From contig CP011265.1 of the NCBI GenBank assembly GCA_000972765.1, forward strand, positions 3,469,001 to 3,533,000: DNA of 64,000 bases, read 5' to 3'. Numbering within the stretch: position 1 is the stretch's first letter; every line of letters begins with the position of its first letter. The notes below the pieces were generated by a model. That model was given only the letters and a program-made list of their open reading frames with translations. It did not search any database and was not told the DNA's origin. This document shows, piece after piece, positions 26,415-35,127 of the stretch. The position numbers and the translations under genes were made by a program. The DNA is from Verrucomicrobia bacterium IMCC26134. GTDB lineage: Bacteria; Verrucomicrobiota; Verrucomicrobiia; Opitutales; Opitutaceae.

Positions 26415-29400
26415 TTAGAAGGTGCCTACGACTTTGAGGCGGAGGAACTTCTTGGCCGCGCCCGTGCTGTCTACGGTGAAAACCTTGCGGGTGCAGTTCG
26501 CGGGCAGATTCGATTGATCAGCGGCCGCAGTCTCCGTGACCGTGCCGCCCGTGCCCCAGGTGCCGGCGAGATCGGTCACCGCTTCTCCGGTGACGACCAG
26601 ATTCGCATCATTGGTGCGAACCACTGCCGTGACCGAAAGCGTGGTGGCGGTGCTGCTCGCAACGGGTGCCTGAACGGTGTCGCTCGAACTGTTCGCGCCG
26701 AAGGCATACTTCATGACCGGCGAATATCCATCCGCGCCGACGGTGGTGGCGTTGGGGATCGAGACGATCACCGTGCGGGTAACTTGGGTGGCTACATTGC
26801 CCGCTGCGTCGGTCGCATCGTAGGTCCGGAGGTAGGTTCCGGGTTTGTTGGTATTGACGGTGCCAGCAATGTTCACCGTGACGGAGGCATCGACGTTATC
26901 CGTGGCAGTGGCGCCAGCCTCGACATAGGAAGCGCCCCAGTCCACCGAAACGGGCGAGGAGCCAACGAGAGAAATAACAGGGGCTTGGGTATCGGTCTGT
27001 CCAAAGGTGATCAAACCAGTGACCGCGTCACGGGTTGCGGGGACGGCGGGCGTCTCGACCGAAATGATTTGAGCGAGATCGAGACCGGTTGCATCGAGGA
27101 TGTAGAGTTTGCCGATCGAGCTGTTTGCGACGGTCAAGCCTGCGGTCCAACCGGTGGCGGTCGCGAAGGTGATGGAGGCGCCGGCGGTGGTGCCGAGGTC
27201 GATCCTGGCGGTTCTCTGCACGAGAAGATTACCGAGAGTAGGTCCGTTGCCCGAGTAGGCGAGTTTCACCACTCCGCTCCCTACACCGTTGGACGTGAAC
27301 GACACGTTACCGCTCGACAAGGCCGACGCGTGGCCGAGTTGGAGCGTGCCACCCTTGAGCGTCACGCCACCGGTGAAGGTGTTGGCCGCCGAAAGAACAA
27401 GGGTGCCGAGACCGTTTTTGTTGAGCAAGGTGGCGCCGGCGGCGCTATCGGGTATGCTACCCGCGAACTCTGTGGCGCCCAACACATCGTCTTGGTCGGC
27501 GTAGAGGGTCTTGGTGCCGTTACCGGTCACGGTCAGATTTGAGGTGAACTTCAGCAACGCGGTGCCCTTGTTGTTAATCAGGGCGCCGTTCGTCGTGCCG
27601 GAGAGATTGATGGTTTTGTCGGTCGTCTCGTTCGAAGAATTAGTCCAGACAAGGAAGTTAAATGCCCCGCCGGTGTTATTTGTGCCGATGTTAATCGTGC
27701 CGTTGGTGCCGAGAGGACTGGTGGCTCCGGTGTTGCCGATCTTGGTCACGTAGGTCTTATAGGATACGCCGCTGATGTTGCCGTCCAAGGTTACTCCTCC
27801 CGTGAAGCTGTTGTTGACATTGGCCAGCACGACGGAGCGGGCGCCGCTGCCGTTGATGCGCAGACGGGCGTTGCCGCTGATGAGACCGTTAACGACGAGG
27901 GAATAGCCGGTGGCTGCGTTTTGGCCGTTGCCGGTGAACTGCAGGGCGCGGCTGCTGGCATCACTGCCGGTGTCAATCGCACCATTGAGAGTGAGCTCGT
28001 TCGCACCGCGCACATCGAGCGTGCCGCCGCCGGTGGTGCCAGCCAGGGTGATCGTCTTGTTGGAAGACTCGGTGGTGGCGGTGAAGGAGTCGCCCCAACG
28101 CAAAAGGCCGGTGGTGGCTCCATTGCCGAGGATGATGTTTCCACTGCCGAGCGAACCGGCCAACGTGTTCACCTTGAGTTCGTTCTCATTGATTTTCACG
28201 CCGCCGCTGAAGGTGTTCGATGTGCCGGTGATGACGATGCTGCCGGTTCCGGACTTGATCAGAGCCCCCGAGCCGCTGATGACGCCGTCGATCGATACAG
28301 TTCCTGCGGTGGAAGTTCTGCTAAATGTGGTATTGCTGCTGAGCACCAAAGCATTGGCGACGGTGACGGGAACGGCCGCTGCGGTGGTGAAACTGACAAG
28401 CGGCGCCACCGCGGTGGCCGGGGCGGAGTTGGTGGCGAAGGTGAGCTGCGCGCCAGTGAGAGCCACCGTCGTGCCTGAGCCGGTATTGGCGATGTTAAGG
28501 GCGTTGAGGGTGTAGGTCGCGTTGTTGGTGACGTTAATTCCGGCCGACAAGGCTCCGATAAAGTTCACGGTGGATTTCGCGTCGCTGACCGGAAGGGCGT
28601 CCCAACCGGAAATCGTGGCCCAATCGACCGATCCAGAGGTGGAGCTGTTGGTGTAGGCGAGAGCAGTCGCAGTTCCGGGCAGCTGGACGTTTTGAACCGC
28701 AGAGTTGTCTGAGGCACCGACTGCGTTACGCGCCCGGACACGGTAGTAAAGCGTCTGACCGGAACTGAAGGTTCCGGTCACCGCTTGAGAGGTGGCGGTG
28801 CTTACATCCAAGTTGCTGTAGCTCGCCACCAGAGCGGTGAAGCTGGCGTCGGTCGCAACATCGAGATTGTAACCGGTTGCACCATCGGAAGCAGCCCAGT
28901 TGGCGGTGAATCCGCCAGCGATGATATCGGTGCCGACAGATGAGACGGGAGCCGCGGGAGCCAATACGTCAGCAGCCGTATCGCCGAGCAAGAGCTTGCT
29001 GGCGGTGAACTCGTTTACCGAGGAGTTGGAGACTGCGCCAGGAGTCCAAACAAAGGTCTTCATGCTAGCGGTCGGATCGGTAAAAGTCTGGCTGATTTCA
29101 GCCGTCCAGTTGGCCGGATTCAACCCAACCGGGTTCACATACACTTTTACTCCATCGGAAGTGCCGGTCGGATTTGCAGTATACTCCACCACAATCTTAT
29201 AAGAGGTGTTTATGTTGAGTGCAGTGGTTCCATAGGTAACGGCTGAATTACCTCCATTCATCCCCAAATCGAATGTTGCAGTGTTCGCCGAAGAGCCCTG
29301 AAAGCGACGAACATAAAGACGCGAAAGATAGGTCCCAGTTCCTCCTAGCGTTGTGGTCAATGCGCACACGCCAGAGCCGGTGCCAGTCGATGAATTCAAG

Positions 29401-29804
29401 GCCTGTAATACCCGGAAGTTTTCGATGACGTAATAGAACGTAGCGGTAGAAGTCGCGCCGACCGGGTTGAACGCAGTGGGCAGGTCTCGGTAGGCTAGGG
29501 CGGCGCTAGCCACGCCTTTGACCTTGATGGACTGTGGAACCGGCGAGACCGCCGCGATCACTTGGATCGGGTTCACCGTGTTCGTAACACTCGTAACCTG
29601 CGCCCAACTATTTTGGGTGGCCAATCCGCCGAGCGTGAAGGTGGTGTAGTCGGCGATAAAGGAGCTCGCGGCCGAAGCCGTGGAAACGCCCAGGGCTAAA
29701 ATACCCGATGTGACCAGCAACGGCGACAGGCGAAGCGTGGCGCTCAGTGAATTGCGAATGCTTTTCCAGGCAGTCGCTGGCTTGAGACTAGGGAATGTAA
29801 TCAT
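26415..29804 (-). CDS. Giant secreted protein with beta-strand repeats, FN3-like and Ig-like domains
   Basis: 1129 residues with a long signal peptide (SPLLVTSGILALGVSTASAAS, to about residue 46). Residues 50-290 resemble a concanavalin-like sandwich, then a fibronectin-type segment (GFTANWAASDGATGYNLDV), then several autotransporter-associated beta-strand repeats (GSIVITGTSNTFSGGVKI, NNSFTGGVTLDGNISG, GTLVLSAANTFTGGVTL). A bacterial Ig-like domain follows (VDWGASYVEAGATATDNVD ... DATDAAGNVA), then a C-terminal domain ending KKFLRLKVVGTF. There is no beta-barrel and no PEP-CTERM tail, so despite the repeats it is not a classical autotransporter. Its central repeats are paralogous to the PEP-CTERM protein at 15141-16970, and its C terminus is related to that of the 8860-11679 protein. 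Probably a surface adhesin or glycan-binding scaffold. Confidence 0.85.
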   Translation of the reverse strand: MITFPSLKPATAWKSIRNSLSATLRLSPLLVTSGILALGVSTASAASSFIADYTTFTLGGLATQNSWAQVTSVTNTVNPIQVIAAVSPVPQSIKVKGVASAALAYRDLPTAFNPVGATSTATFYYVIENFRVLQALNSSTGTGSGVCALTTTLGGTGTYLSRLYVRRFQGSSANTATFDLGMNGGNSAVTYGTTALNINTSYKIVVEYTANPTGTSDGVKVYVNPVGLNPANWTAEISQTFTDPTASMKTFVWTPGAVSNSSVNEFTASKLLLGDTAADVLAPAAPVSSVGTDIIAGGFTANWAASDGATGYNLDVATDASFTALVASYSNLDVSTATSQAVTGTFSSGQTLYYRVRARNAVGASDNSAVQNVQLPGTATALAYTNSSTSGSVDWATISGWDALPVSDAKSTVNFIGALSAGINVTNNATYTLNALNIANTGSGTTVALTGAQLTFATNSAPATAVAPLVSFTTAAAVPVTVANALVLSSNTTFSRTSTAGTVSIDGVISGSGALIKSGTGSIVITGTSNTFSGGVKINENELKVNTLAGSLGSGNIILGNGATTGLLRWGDSFTATTESSNKTITLAGTTGGGTLDVRGANELTLNGAIDTGSDASSRALQFTGNGQNAATGYSLVVNGLISGNARLRINGSGARSVVLANVNNSFTGGVTLDGNISGVSYKTYVTKIGNTGATSPLGTNGTINIGTNNTGGAFNFLVWTNSSNETTDKTINLSGTTNGALINNKGTALLKFTSNLTVTGNGTKTLYADQDDVLGATEFAGSIPDSAAGATLLNKNGLGTLVLSAANTFTGGVTLKGGTLQLGHASALSSGNVSFTSNGVGSGVVKLAYSGNGPTLGNLLVQRTARIDLGTTAGASITFATATGWTAGLTVANSSIGKLYILDATGLDLAQIISVETPAVPATRDAVTGLITFGQTDTQAPVISLVGSSPVSVDWGASYVEAGATATDNVDASVTVNIAGTVNTNKPGTYLRTYDATDAAGNVATQVTRTVIVSIPNATTVGADGYSPVMKYAFGANSSSDTVQAPVASSTATTLSVTAVVRTNDANLVVTGEAVTDLAGTWGTGGTVTETAAADQSNLPANCTRKVFTVDSTGAAKKFLRLKVVGTF

Positions 29805-30387
29805 CGTAGTGGGGATTTGTGCTGTAATGGGAGAGGGTGGAAATTACTCAAAAACCGCGGCTTGCATTTCTAGCCGGCCAGAGCGTTTCATCGCTGAAAA
29901 GGCCGACTTGTAAAAGCGTGGGGCGAGGTGGTGGTTGTCGTGGCACCAAAACGAGAATCCATGAGCAAGACAGAGATTCCGCAGGTTTCCGATTGGGGTT
30001 AAAAAAGAGGTAGCTGAACAGGGTATGACTCAATGCTTGGAAAATGGTTCTAAAGATAACTTTACAATGTCAACCTAAAATGATACAAAAACTAACGCAA
30101 TACCCGTATTGCACGTAAAACATGGATAATAGGTGCGCCTACCAAGACAAAAGGGCAAACCATAAAATCATTACAATTAATATTTAAGTAGCTATTAAAT
30201 AATAAGTTATTTACTAAATACTAAGCTGAATAAACGCACCTTCCATCTCCCTCGTGGATTTTATTGTAATAGTTACATTATTGTAATTACTTGGGAAATC
30301 CTCCTTGTCGATAGGCGCGGTCCTCTTCATTGCCCCATCGACGACCGCTCCCTTCACCCCGCCTGAGTCCCCCCCTCCTTCCCCACA
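29805..30387. other. 583-bp divergent intergenic region with palindrome
   Basis: The longest gap in the window, between the giant repeat protein and the FAD oxidoreductase operon. It is AT-rich from about 30040 to 30300, with TTTACAAT, ATTACAATTA and the full TGTAATAGTTACA palindrome followed by an overlapping TGTAATTAC. No supported gene was found; short ORFs here have no recognisable features. Confidence 0.6.
30265..30277. promoter_or_regulatory. Candidate operator, perfect palindrome TGTAATAGTTACA
   Basis: Identical to 17224-17236, with 16 shared bases in all, and followed five bases later by another TGTAAT arm. It lies 111 bp before the FAD oxidoreductase start and 461 bp before the divergent repeat-protein start. 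Confidence 0.55.
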
Positions 30388-31956
30388 ATGATCCGACCCC
30401 TGCTGATCGCGCTCTTGGTTGCCTTAATGTCCACTGGTCGGGCCGAGTCCCCGCCACCGGTGGATGTGCTCGTTTACGGAGGCACGGCCGGCGGGGCCAT
30501 GGCCGCCATCGGCGCCGCCAGCCAAGGCGCCACCGTCGTGCTGCTCGAACCGGGCCGCCACATCGGCGGCATGCTTTCCGGTGGCCTGGGCCGCACCGAT
30601 ATAGACCGCCAGGAAGCCTGCATCGGCGGACTGTCCCTCGAGTTTTTCCGCCGCGCCGGCCGGCACTACGGGCAAGACATCGCGTGGATTTTCGAGCCCC
30701 ACGTCGCCGAGGATATCCTCAAGGCGATGCTACGGGAAAAGAACGTCACGGTGGAGTTTGGCCAGAGTCTCGAGTCCATCATCAAAACCGACGGCCGTAT
30801 CCGCTCCGTCAAATCCACCGACGGTCGCGTGTTTACCGCCAAGGTCTTCATCGACGCGACCTACGAGGGCGACCTCATGAAGGCCGCCGGCGTCTCCTAC
30901 ACCGTGGGCCGCGAAGGTCGCGATCGTTATCGGGAATCCCTCGCGGGACGACGCGAGATTCTGCGCAGCAACCACCAGGTGAACTTTCCGATCTCGCCCT
31001 GGAAAGACGGCCGCCTGTTGCCCCACATCACCCCCGAAGAGGAGCTCGCCCCCAGCGGCTCCGGCGACGGCAAGATTCAGGGTTACTGCTTCCGGCTGTG
31101 CCTCACCAACGTCCCTGAAAACCGCCTGCCCGTCCCACGCCCCGAGAACTACAATCCCGAGGACTATGAGCTGATTCGCCGCTGCTTCAAGGTCGGCGGA
31201 GAAAAAGTCCAAAACATACTCGGAATAAAACCGATGCCCAACGGCAAGACCGACATCAACGCCGGCTACCCCTTCTCGCTCAACCTGCTCGGTGCCAACC
31301 AAGACTACCCCGATGGCTCGCCCGCCCGCCGCAAAGAGATCTGGAAACAACACCTCGATTGGGCGCACGGCCTGGTCTACTATCTGCAAAATGATCCGTC
31401 CGTGCCCGAGAGCATTCGCGCCAAATACACGCCGTGGGGGCTCTGCAAGGACGAGTTCACCGACACCGGCGGATGGCCCCACCAGCTCTACATCCGCGAG
31501 GCCCGCCGCATGCTCGGCGAATACGTGCTCACCCAGCACGACCTCATGACCAACCTTCGCAAGTTCGACCGCATCGGACTGGCCGGTTACAACATCGACA
31601 TACGCGAAGTGCAATGGGTCGCCCTCAAGACTTTCTATTTTCCCAAGGCCGCGGAAGAGATCTACATGGAGGGCTACCTGAGCCATCCCGTCGAGCCGTG
31701 GGACATCCCTTACCGCGCCCTGCTGCCACGCTACGGCGAGTGCCAAAACCTCCTCGTGCCAGTCTGCACCAGCGCCTCCACCATCGCCTTCGCGTCCTTT
31801 CGCATGGAGCCGCAATACATGATCGCCGGCCAAGCCTCCGGCATCGCCGCCGCCCTGGCCAGTCGTTCCGGCACCGCCGTTCAACTCGTCCCGATCACCG
31901 AGCTGCAAGACCGCCTCCGCGAAGCCGGCCAGATTTTAGAGCTCGGCAAAAACTAA
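30388..31956 (+). CDS. Secreted FAD-dependent oxidoreductase
   Basis: 522 residues. Signal peptide to about residue 20 (LLVALMSTGRAES). The dinucleotide-binding motif GGTAGGAMAAIGAASQGATV is followed by GRHIGGMLSGGLGRTD, typical of the FAD_oxidored family that is abundant in Planctomycetes and Verrucomicrobia carbohydrate loci. Other family segments are FIDATYEGDLMKAAGVSYTVGRE and, near the C terminus, RMEPQYMIAGQASGIAAALA. The electron acceptor and substrate are unknown; a role in oxidising or opening a sugar or deoxy-sugar residue is plausible. It leads a run of four same-strand genes (FAD enzyme, two SGNH esterases, fucosidase) with spacings of 30, -4 and 49 bases. Confidence 0.88.
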   Translation: MIRPLLIALLVALMSTGRAESPPPVDVLVYGGTAGGAMAAIGAASQGATVVLLEPGRHIGGMLSGGLGRTDIDRQEACIGGLSLEFFRRAGRHYGQDIAWIFEPHVAEDILKAMLREKNVTVEFGQSLESIIKTDGRIRSVKSTDGRVFTAKVFIDATYEGDLMKAAGVSYTVGREGRDRYRESLAGRREILRSNHQVNFPISPWKDGRLLPHITPEEELAPSGSGDGKIQGYCFRLCLTNVPENRLPVPRPENYNPEDYELIRRCFKVGGEKVQNILGIKPMPNGKTDINAGYPFSLNLLGANQDYPDGSPARRKEIWKQHLDWAHGLVYYLQNDPSVPESIRAKYTPWGLCKDEFTDTGGWPHQLYIREARRMLGEYVLTQHDLMTNLRKFDRIGLAGYNIDIREVQWVALKTFYFPKAAEEIYMEGYLSHPVEPWDIPYRALLPRYGECQNLLVPVCTSASTIAFASFRMEPQYMIAGQASGIAAALASRSGTAVQLVPITELQDRLREAGQILELGKN

Positions 31957-31986
31957 TCTCTCTCTCCACCCCCCCCAAAAAAAACC

Positions 31987-32895
31987 ATGCCCCTCCCCCG
32001 CCGCCTCCTCTGTTCGCTCGCCCTGTTCGGCGCGCACCTGCTCGCCGCCGCCGAACCGCCGGCCCCCGCCGCGATTCCAGCCCACGAGCCGCGCAACGCC
32101 TCCGAGGCCCAGCTGCAGAACAAGTATCCGGATAAAATAAAACCCGCCCTCTACCAAAAGTGGCTCGACCGCGTGCAAGCCTCCAGCACCGAGGAGCAGG
32201 TCTGGCTGCGCACCCTGGAAGAACAGCTCGGCGGTTTTTATTTTCCCCACTACCTCATCGACCTCTTCGGCCCCAAGCCCTACGTCCCCGCAGCCGACGC
32301 CTGGGCCTACGTCAAAGACGACCCCACCCTGCCCCGCGTGCTCATCATCGGCGACTCCATATCCCGCGCCTACACCGCCACCGTGCGCCAAACCTTGCAG
32401 GGCAAAGCCAACGTCCACCGCGCACCCGCCAACTGCGGACCCACCGGCCGTTTTATCGAATTCGGCGAGGTCTGGCTGAATCAAAACGGCAGCAATCAAT
32501 GGGACGTCATCGTGGTGAACTTCGGCATCCACGACGGCAAAAACCCCAAGGGCTACGAAGCTCGCCTTCACCAGGTGATGACCCGGCTGAAAGCAGCCGC
32601 TGCCAAGCAGGTTTTCTGGGTCCGCACCACCCCCTGGGGCAAGGACGCCGCCGTATTCGAAAACGAGGCCGGCGATGCCAGTCTGATCACCAACCCCACC
32701 TCCGATCGTGTGGCTAAAGAAGAGGGCCTGGCCATCATCGACGCCCACGCCGTCATGGCTCCGCTGATCGCCACCGCGCTCAACCGGAAAGACTTCACCC
32801 ACTGGACGCCCGAAGCTTACGACCTACTCGGCAAAGCCGTGGCCTCCGCCATCTCCGACGGCCTGAAGCCCGCCGCGACCGCCGTCTCCAAATGA
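31987..32895 (+). CDS. Secreted SGNH/GDSL-type esterase
   Basis: 302 residues, signal peptide to about residue 22 (GAHLLAAAE). The SGNH blocks are readable: block I LIIGDSISRAY with the nucleophilic Ser, a VNFGIHD block carrying the oxyanion Asn-Gly pattern, and block V FTHWTPEAYDLLG with the catalytic His. The domain starts near residue 115; the region before it is a 90-residue Pro/Ala-rich and helical stretch with no clear match. Members of this group remove acetyl groups from polysaccharides. The TGA overlaps the start of the next esterase gene (ATGA), so the two esterases are coupled and probably co-expressed. Confidence 0.87.
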   Translation: MPLPRRLLCSLALFGAHLLAAAEPPAPAAIPAHEPRNASEAQLQNKYPDKIKPALYQKWLDRVQASSTEEQVWLRTLEEQLGGFYFPHYLIDLFGPKPYVPAADAWAYVKDDPTLPRVLIIGDSISRAYTATVRQTLQGKANVHRAPANCGPTGRFIEFGEVWLNQNGSNQWDVIVVNFGIHDGKNPKGYEARLHQVMTRLKAAAAKQVFWVRTTPWGKDAAVFENEAGDASLITNPTSDRVAKEEGLAIIDAHAVMAPLIATALNRKDFTHWTPEAYDLLGKAVASAISDGLKPAATAVSK

Positions 32896-33659
32896 GAGCC
32901 TCCCACACTGTCCGCCCTCTGCGCCAGCAGCTGTTTTCCGCCACCCGAGGCGTTGTGTTTTTATCGTGCGTTGCCCTTTCGATAACCGCGCAGGCGCAGC
33001 CGGCTGAACCGGTTTCCCCGGCCACCTCGTCAATCACCGAGCCCAACGGCACGCGCTACAAGCCGGGCCTCTGGCTCGCCGCCCAACAGCAAAAAATCGA
33101 CGCGATGAAAGGTGCCTGCGACCTCCTCTTCATCGGCGACTCGATCACCTTCGCCTGGGACGGACAGCTCTGGAAAAAACACCTGGCCCCGCGCCGGGCG
33201 CTCAATTACGGCATCCCCGGGGACAACGTTCAAAACGTCCTCTTCCGGCTCGACTACCCGGGTCTCAAGGCGATCCAGCCCAAGGTCGCCGTCATCCTCA
33301 TCGGCACCAACAACGGCGGCCCCGCCGCCGAAACCGCCGCCGGCATTCTGGCGGTCGTGAACAAAACCCGCGCCCTGTTTCCTGCCGCCAAAATCATCCT
33401 CATGGACCTGCTCCCCACCGCGCGCCGCAGCGCGCTGGTCATGGCCGTGAACGAGCGCATCCAAACCTACGCCGACAACGAGACGGTCTTCCGCCTCAAC
33501 CTCGGCGAACGCATGATTCGCGAAGGCGACTCGTGGGTCGGATTGGGCCCGGATAAACTTCATCTCTCCTCCGCGGGCTACGCGATCTGGGACGAGATGC
33601 TGGCACCTCTGCTGGTCAGATTCCTCGGCCCCCTGCCGGAGGCGAAGTCCGCACCCTGA
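32892..33659 (+). CDS. Secreted SGNH/GDSL esterase, PAF-acetylhydrolase-like
   Basis: 255 residues with an N-terminal signal peptide (VVFLSCVALSITAQA, cleavage near residue 37). Block I FIGDSITFAWDG, block II NYGIPGDNVQNVLFRL, block III ILIGTNNGG and block V DKLHLSSAGYAIW are all intact, giving the Ser-Asp-His set of the platelet-activating-factor acetylhydrolase-like SGNH branch. The start codon overlaps the stop of the upstream esterase. Two different SGNH enzymes in tandem suggest two acetyl positions on the substrate, which is inference. Confidence 0.9.
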   Translation: MRASHTVRPLRQQLFSATRGVVFLSCVALSITAQAQPAEPVSPATSSITEPNGTRYKPGLWLAAQQQKIDAMKGACDLLFIGDSITFAWDGQLWKKHLAPRRALNYGIPGDNVQNVLFRLDYPGLKAIQPKVAVILIGTNNGGPAAETAAGILAVVNKTRALFPAAKIILMDLLPTARRSALVMAVNERIQTYADNETVFRLNLGERMIREGDSWVGLGPDKLHLSSAGYAIWDEMLAPLLVRFLGPLPEAKSAP

Positions 33660-33708
33660 CACGCCTTCACTCCGCCCCTCGACGGCCCCGCGCCACCCTT
33701 TTCAAATC

Positions 33709-35127
33709 ATGCTACCCCACCGCCTCCGCCCGTTCGTGATGGCCCTTCCGCTCGCCACCTTGTTTTTGACGCCCTCCACTTTCGCCGCGTCCGATGACGG
33801 AGAATCCGCCGGGCAGGCGCAGCGTTTGCAATGGTTTCAAAAAGCCAGGCTCGGACTGTTTATCCACTGGGGACCCTACTCCATCACCGGTTGCGAATGG
33901 AAGGGAGTGACCGGCAAACGCGACGCGCACATGATGCAGGAATTCAGGATTCCGCTCGCCGACTACAAGCAGCTCGCCGCCACCTTCAATCCGGTGAAAT
34001 TCAGCGCCGCCGATTGGGTGAAGCTCGCGCGCGACTCCGGCCTCGGCTACATCGTCTATGTCGCCAAACACCACGACGGATTCGCGATGTATGACTCGCC
34101 TTCGAGCGGTTACGACATGGTCGATGCCACCGTTTTCGGACGCGATCCCCTGCGCGAGATCGCGGACGAATGCCGCCGGCAGGGCGTGGTTCTCTGCGTC
34201 TACTATTCACTCGGCCGGGATTGGACCGTGCCCGGCGTGCCGGCCGGTAAGCGGCGTTGCAACGACTGGGATTTTCCCAATCCCCCGCCGACTGCGGTGG
34301 ACGACTACCTCGAAACGAAGGCCAAGCCGCAACTGCGCGAACTGCTGACCCAATACGGGCCGATCGGAGCAATCTGGTTCGATACACCCGAGGGTATCAC
34401 GCCCGCACACAGCCGCGCCCTCCGCACGCACATTCTGGCGCTGCAACCAAAGTGCCTGATCAACGCCCGCGTCGGCAACGGCCTCGGCGACTACGACATC
34501 CACGAGCAAAAAATCCCGGCGGAGAGCCTGCATCGCCACTGGGAGGCCTGCCTGACCATCAACGACCGCTGGGCCTACGATAAGAACAACCACAATTGGA
34601 AATCCCCCGCGATGATCGTGCGCAGCCTGATCGATGTCGCCAGCAAGGGCGGGAACTTTCTGATCAACGTCGGCCCCACCGGCGAGGGGATTATCCCCGC
34701 CCCCTCGGTGGAACGCCTCCACGCAGTCGGCGCGTGGCTGAAAGTGAATGGCGAGTCGATCTACGGGACCTCCGCCTCCGCGCTTTCCGGTCAGGGCGGC
34801 GAAATGGTATTCCAGGAAATCCACCACGACGGCACCGAGAAGAACCTGGCTCCCGATAGCTCGTCACCGAACCTCGAGGTCCCGCTGCCTCGCGGCTGGC
34901 GCTCCACCCGCACGAACGGCGCGCTCTACATCCACCTTTTCGACCGTCCGTCTGACGACACCGTAACACTCCCGGGCGTCACCGACGAGGTCGCGACCGC
35001 CACTCTGCTCGCCGATCCTCAGCACCGCGCCCTGCCCCTGCGCCGCGAGGCGGGCGTCTTGTGCGTCACGCTGCCGCCCGACGTCTGGGACGAGCGGGCG
35101 ACCGTGCTCAAACTCGAGTTACGGTGA
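33709..35127 (+). CDS. Secreted alpha-L-fucosidase, GH29
   Basis: 472 residues, signal peptide to about residue 26 (FLTPSTFAAS). GH29 signatures run in order: RLGLFIHWGPYSITG, YKQLAATFNPVKFSA, GYIVYVAKHHDGFAMYDS, VCVYYSLGRDW and GAIWFDTPEG, where Asp225 is the expected nucleophile. NFLINVGPTGEGIIP and WLKVNGESIYGTSA follow at the end of the barrel; a short beta domain closes the protein. Retaining enzyme that frees L-fucose from glycans. It ends in a 9-base overlap with the convergent second GH29 gene. Confidence 0.93.
   Translation: MLPHRLRPFVMALPLATLFLTPSTFAASDDGESAGQAQRLQWFQKARLGLFIHWGPYSITGCEWKGVTGKRDAHMMQEFRIPLADYKQLAATFNPVKFSAADWVKLARDSGLGYIVYVAKHHDGFAMYDSPSSGYDMVDATVFGRDPLREIADECRRQGVVLCVYYSLGRDWTVPGVPAGKRRCNDWDFPNPPPTAVDDYLETKAKPQLRELLTQYGPIGAIWFDTPEGITPAHSRALRTHILALQPKCLINARVGNGLGDYDIHEQKIPAESLHRHWEACLTINDRWAYDKNNHNWKSPAMIVRSLIDVASKGGNFLINVGPTGEGIIPAPSVERLHAVGAWLKVNGESIYGTSASALSGQGGEMVFQEIHHDGTEKNLAPDSSSPNLEVPLPRGWRSTRTNGALYIHLFDRPSDDTVTLPGVTDEVATATLLADPQHRALPLRREAGVLCVTLPPDVWDERATVLKLELR

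Noticed and set aside
30730-31908. Minus-strand open frame of about 392 codons
   Set aside because: Antisense shadow of the FAD oxidoreductase; low-complexity Gly/Val/Asp-rich sequence.
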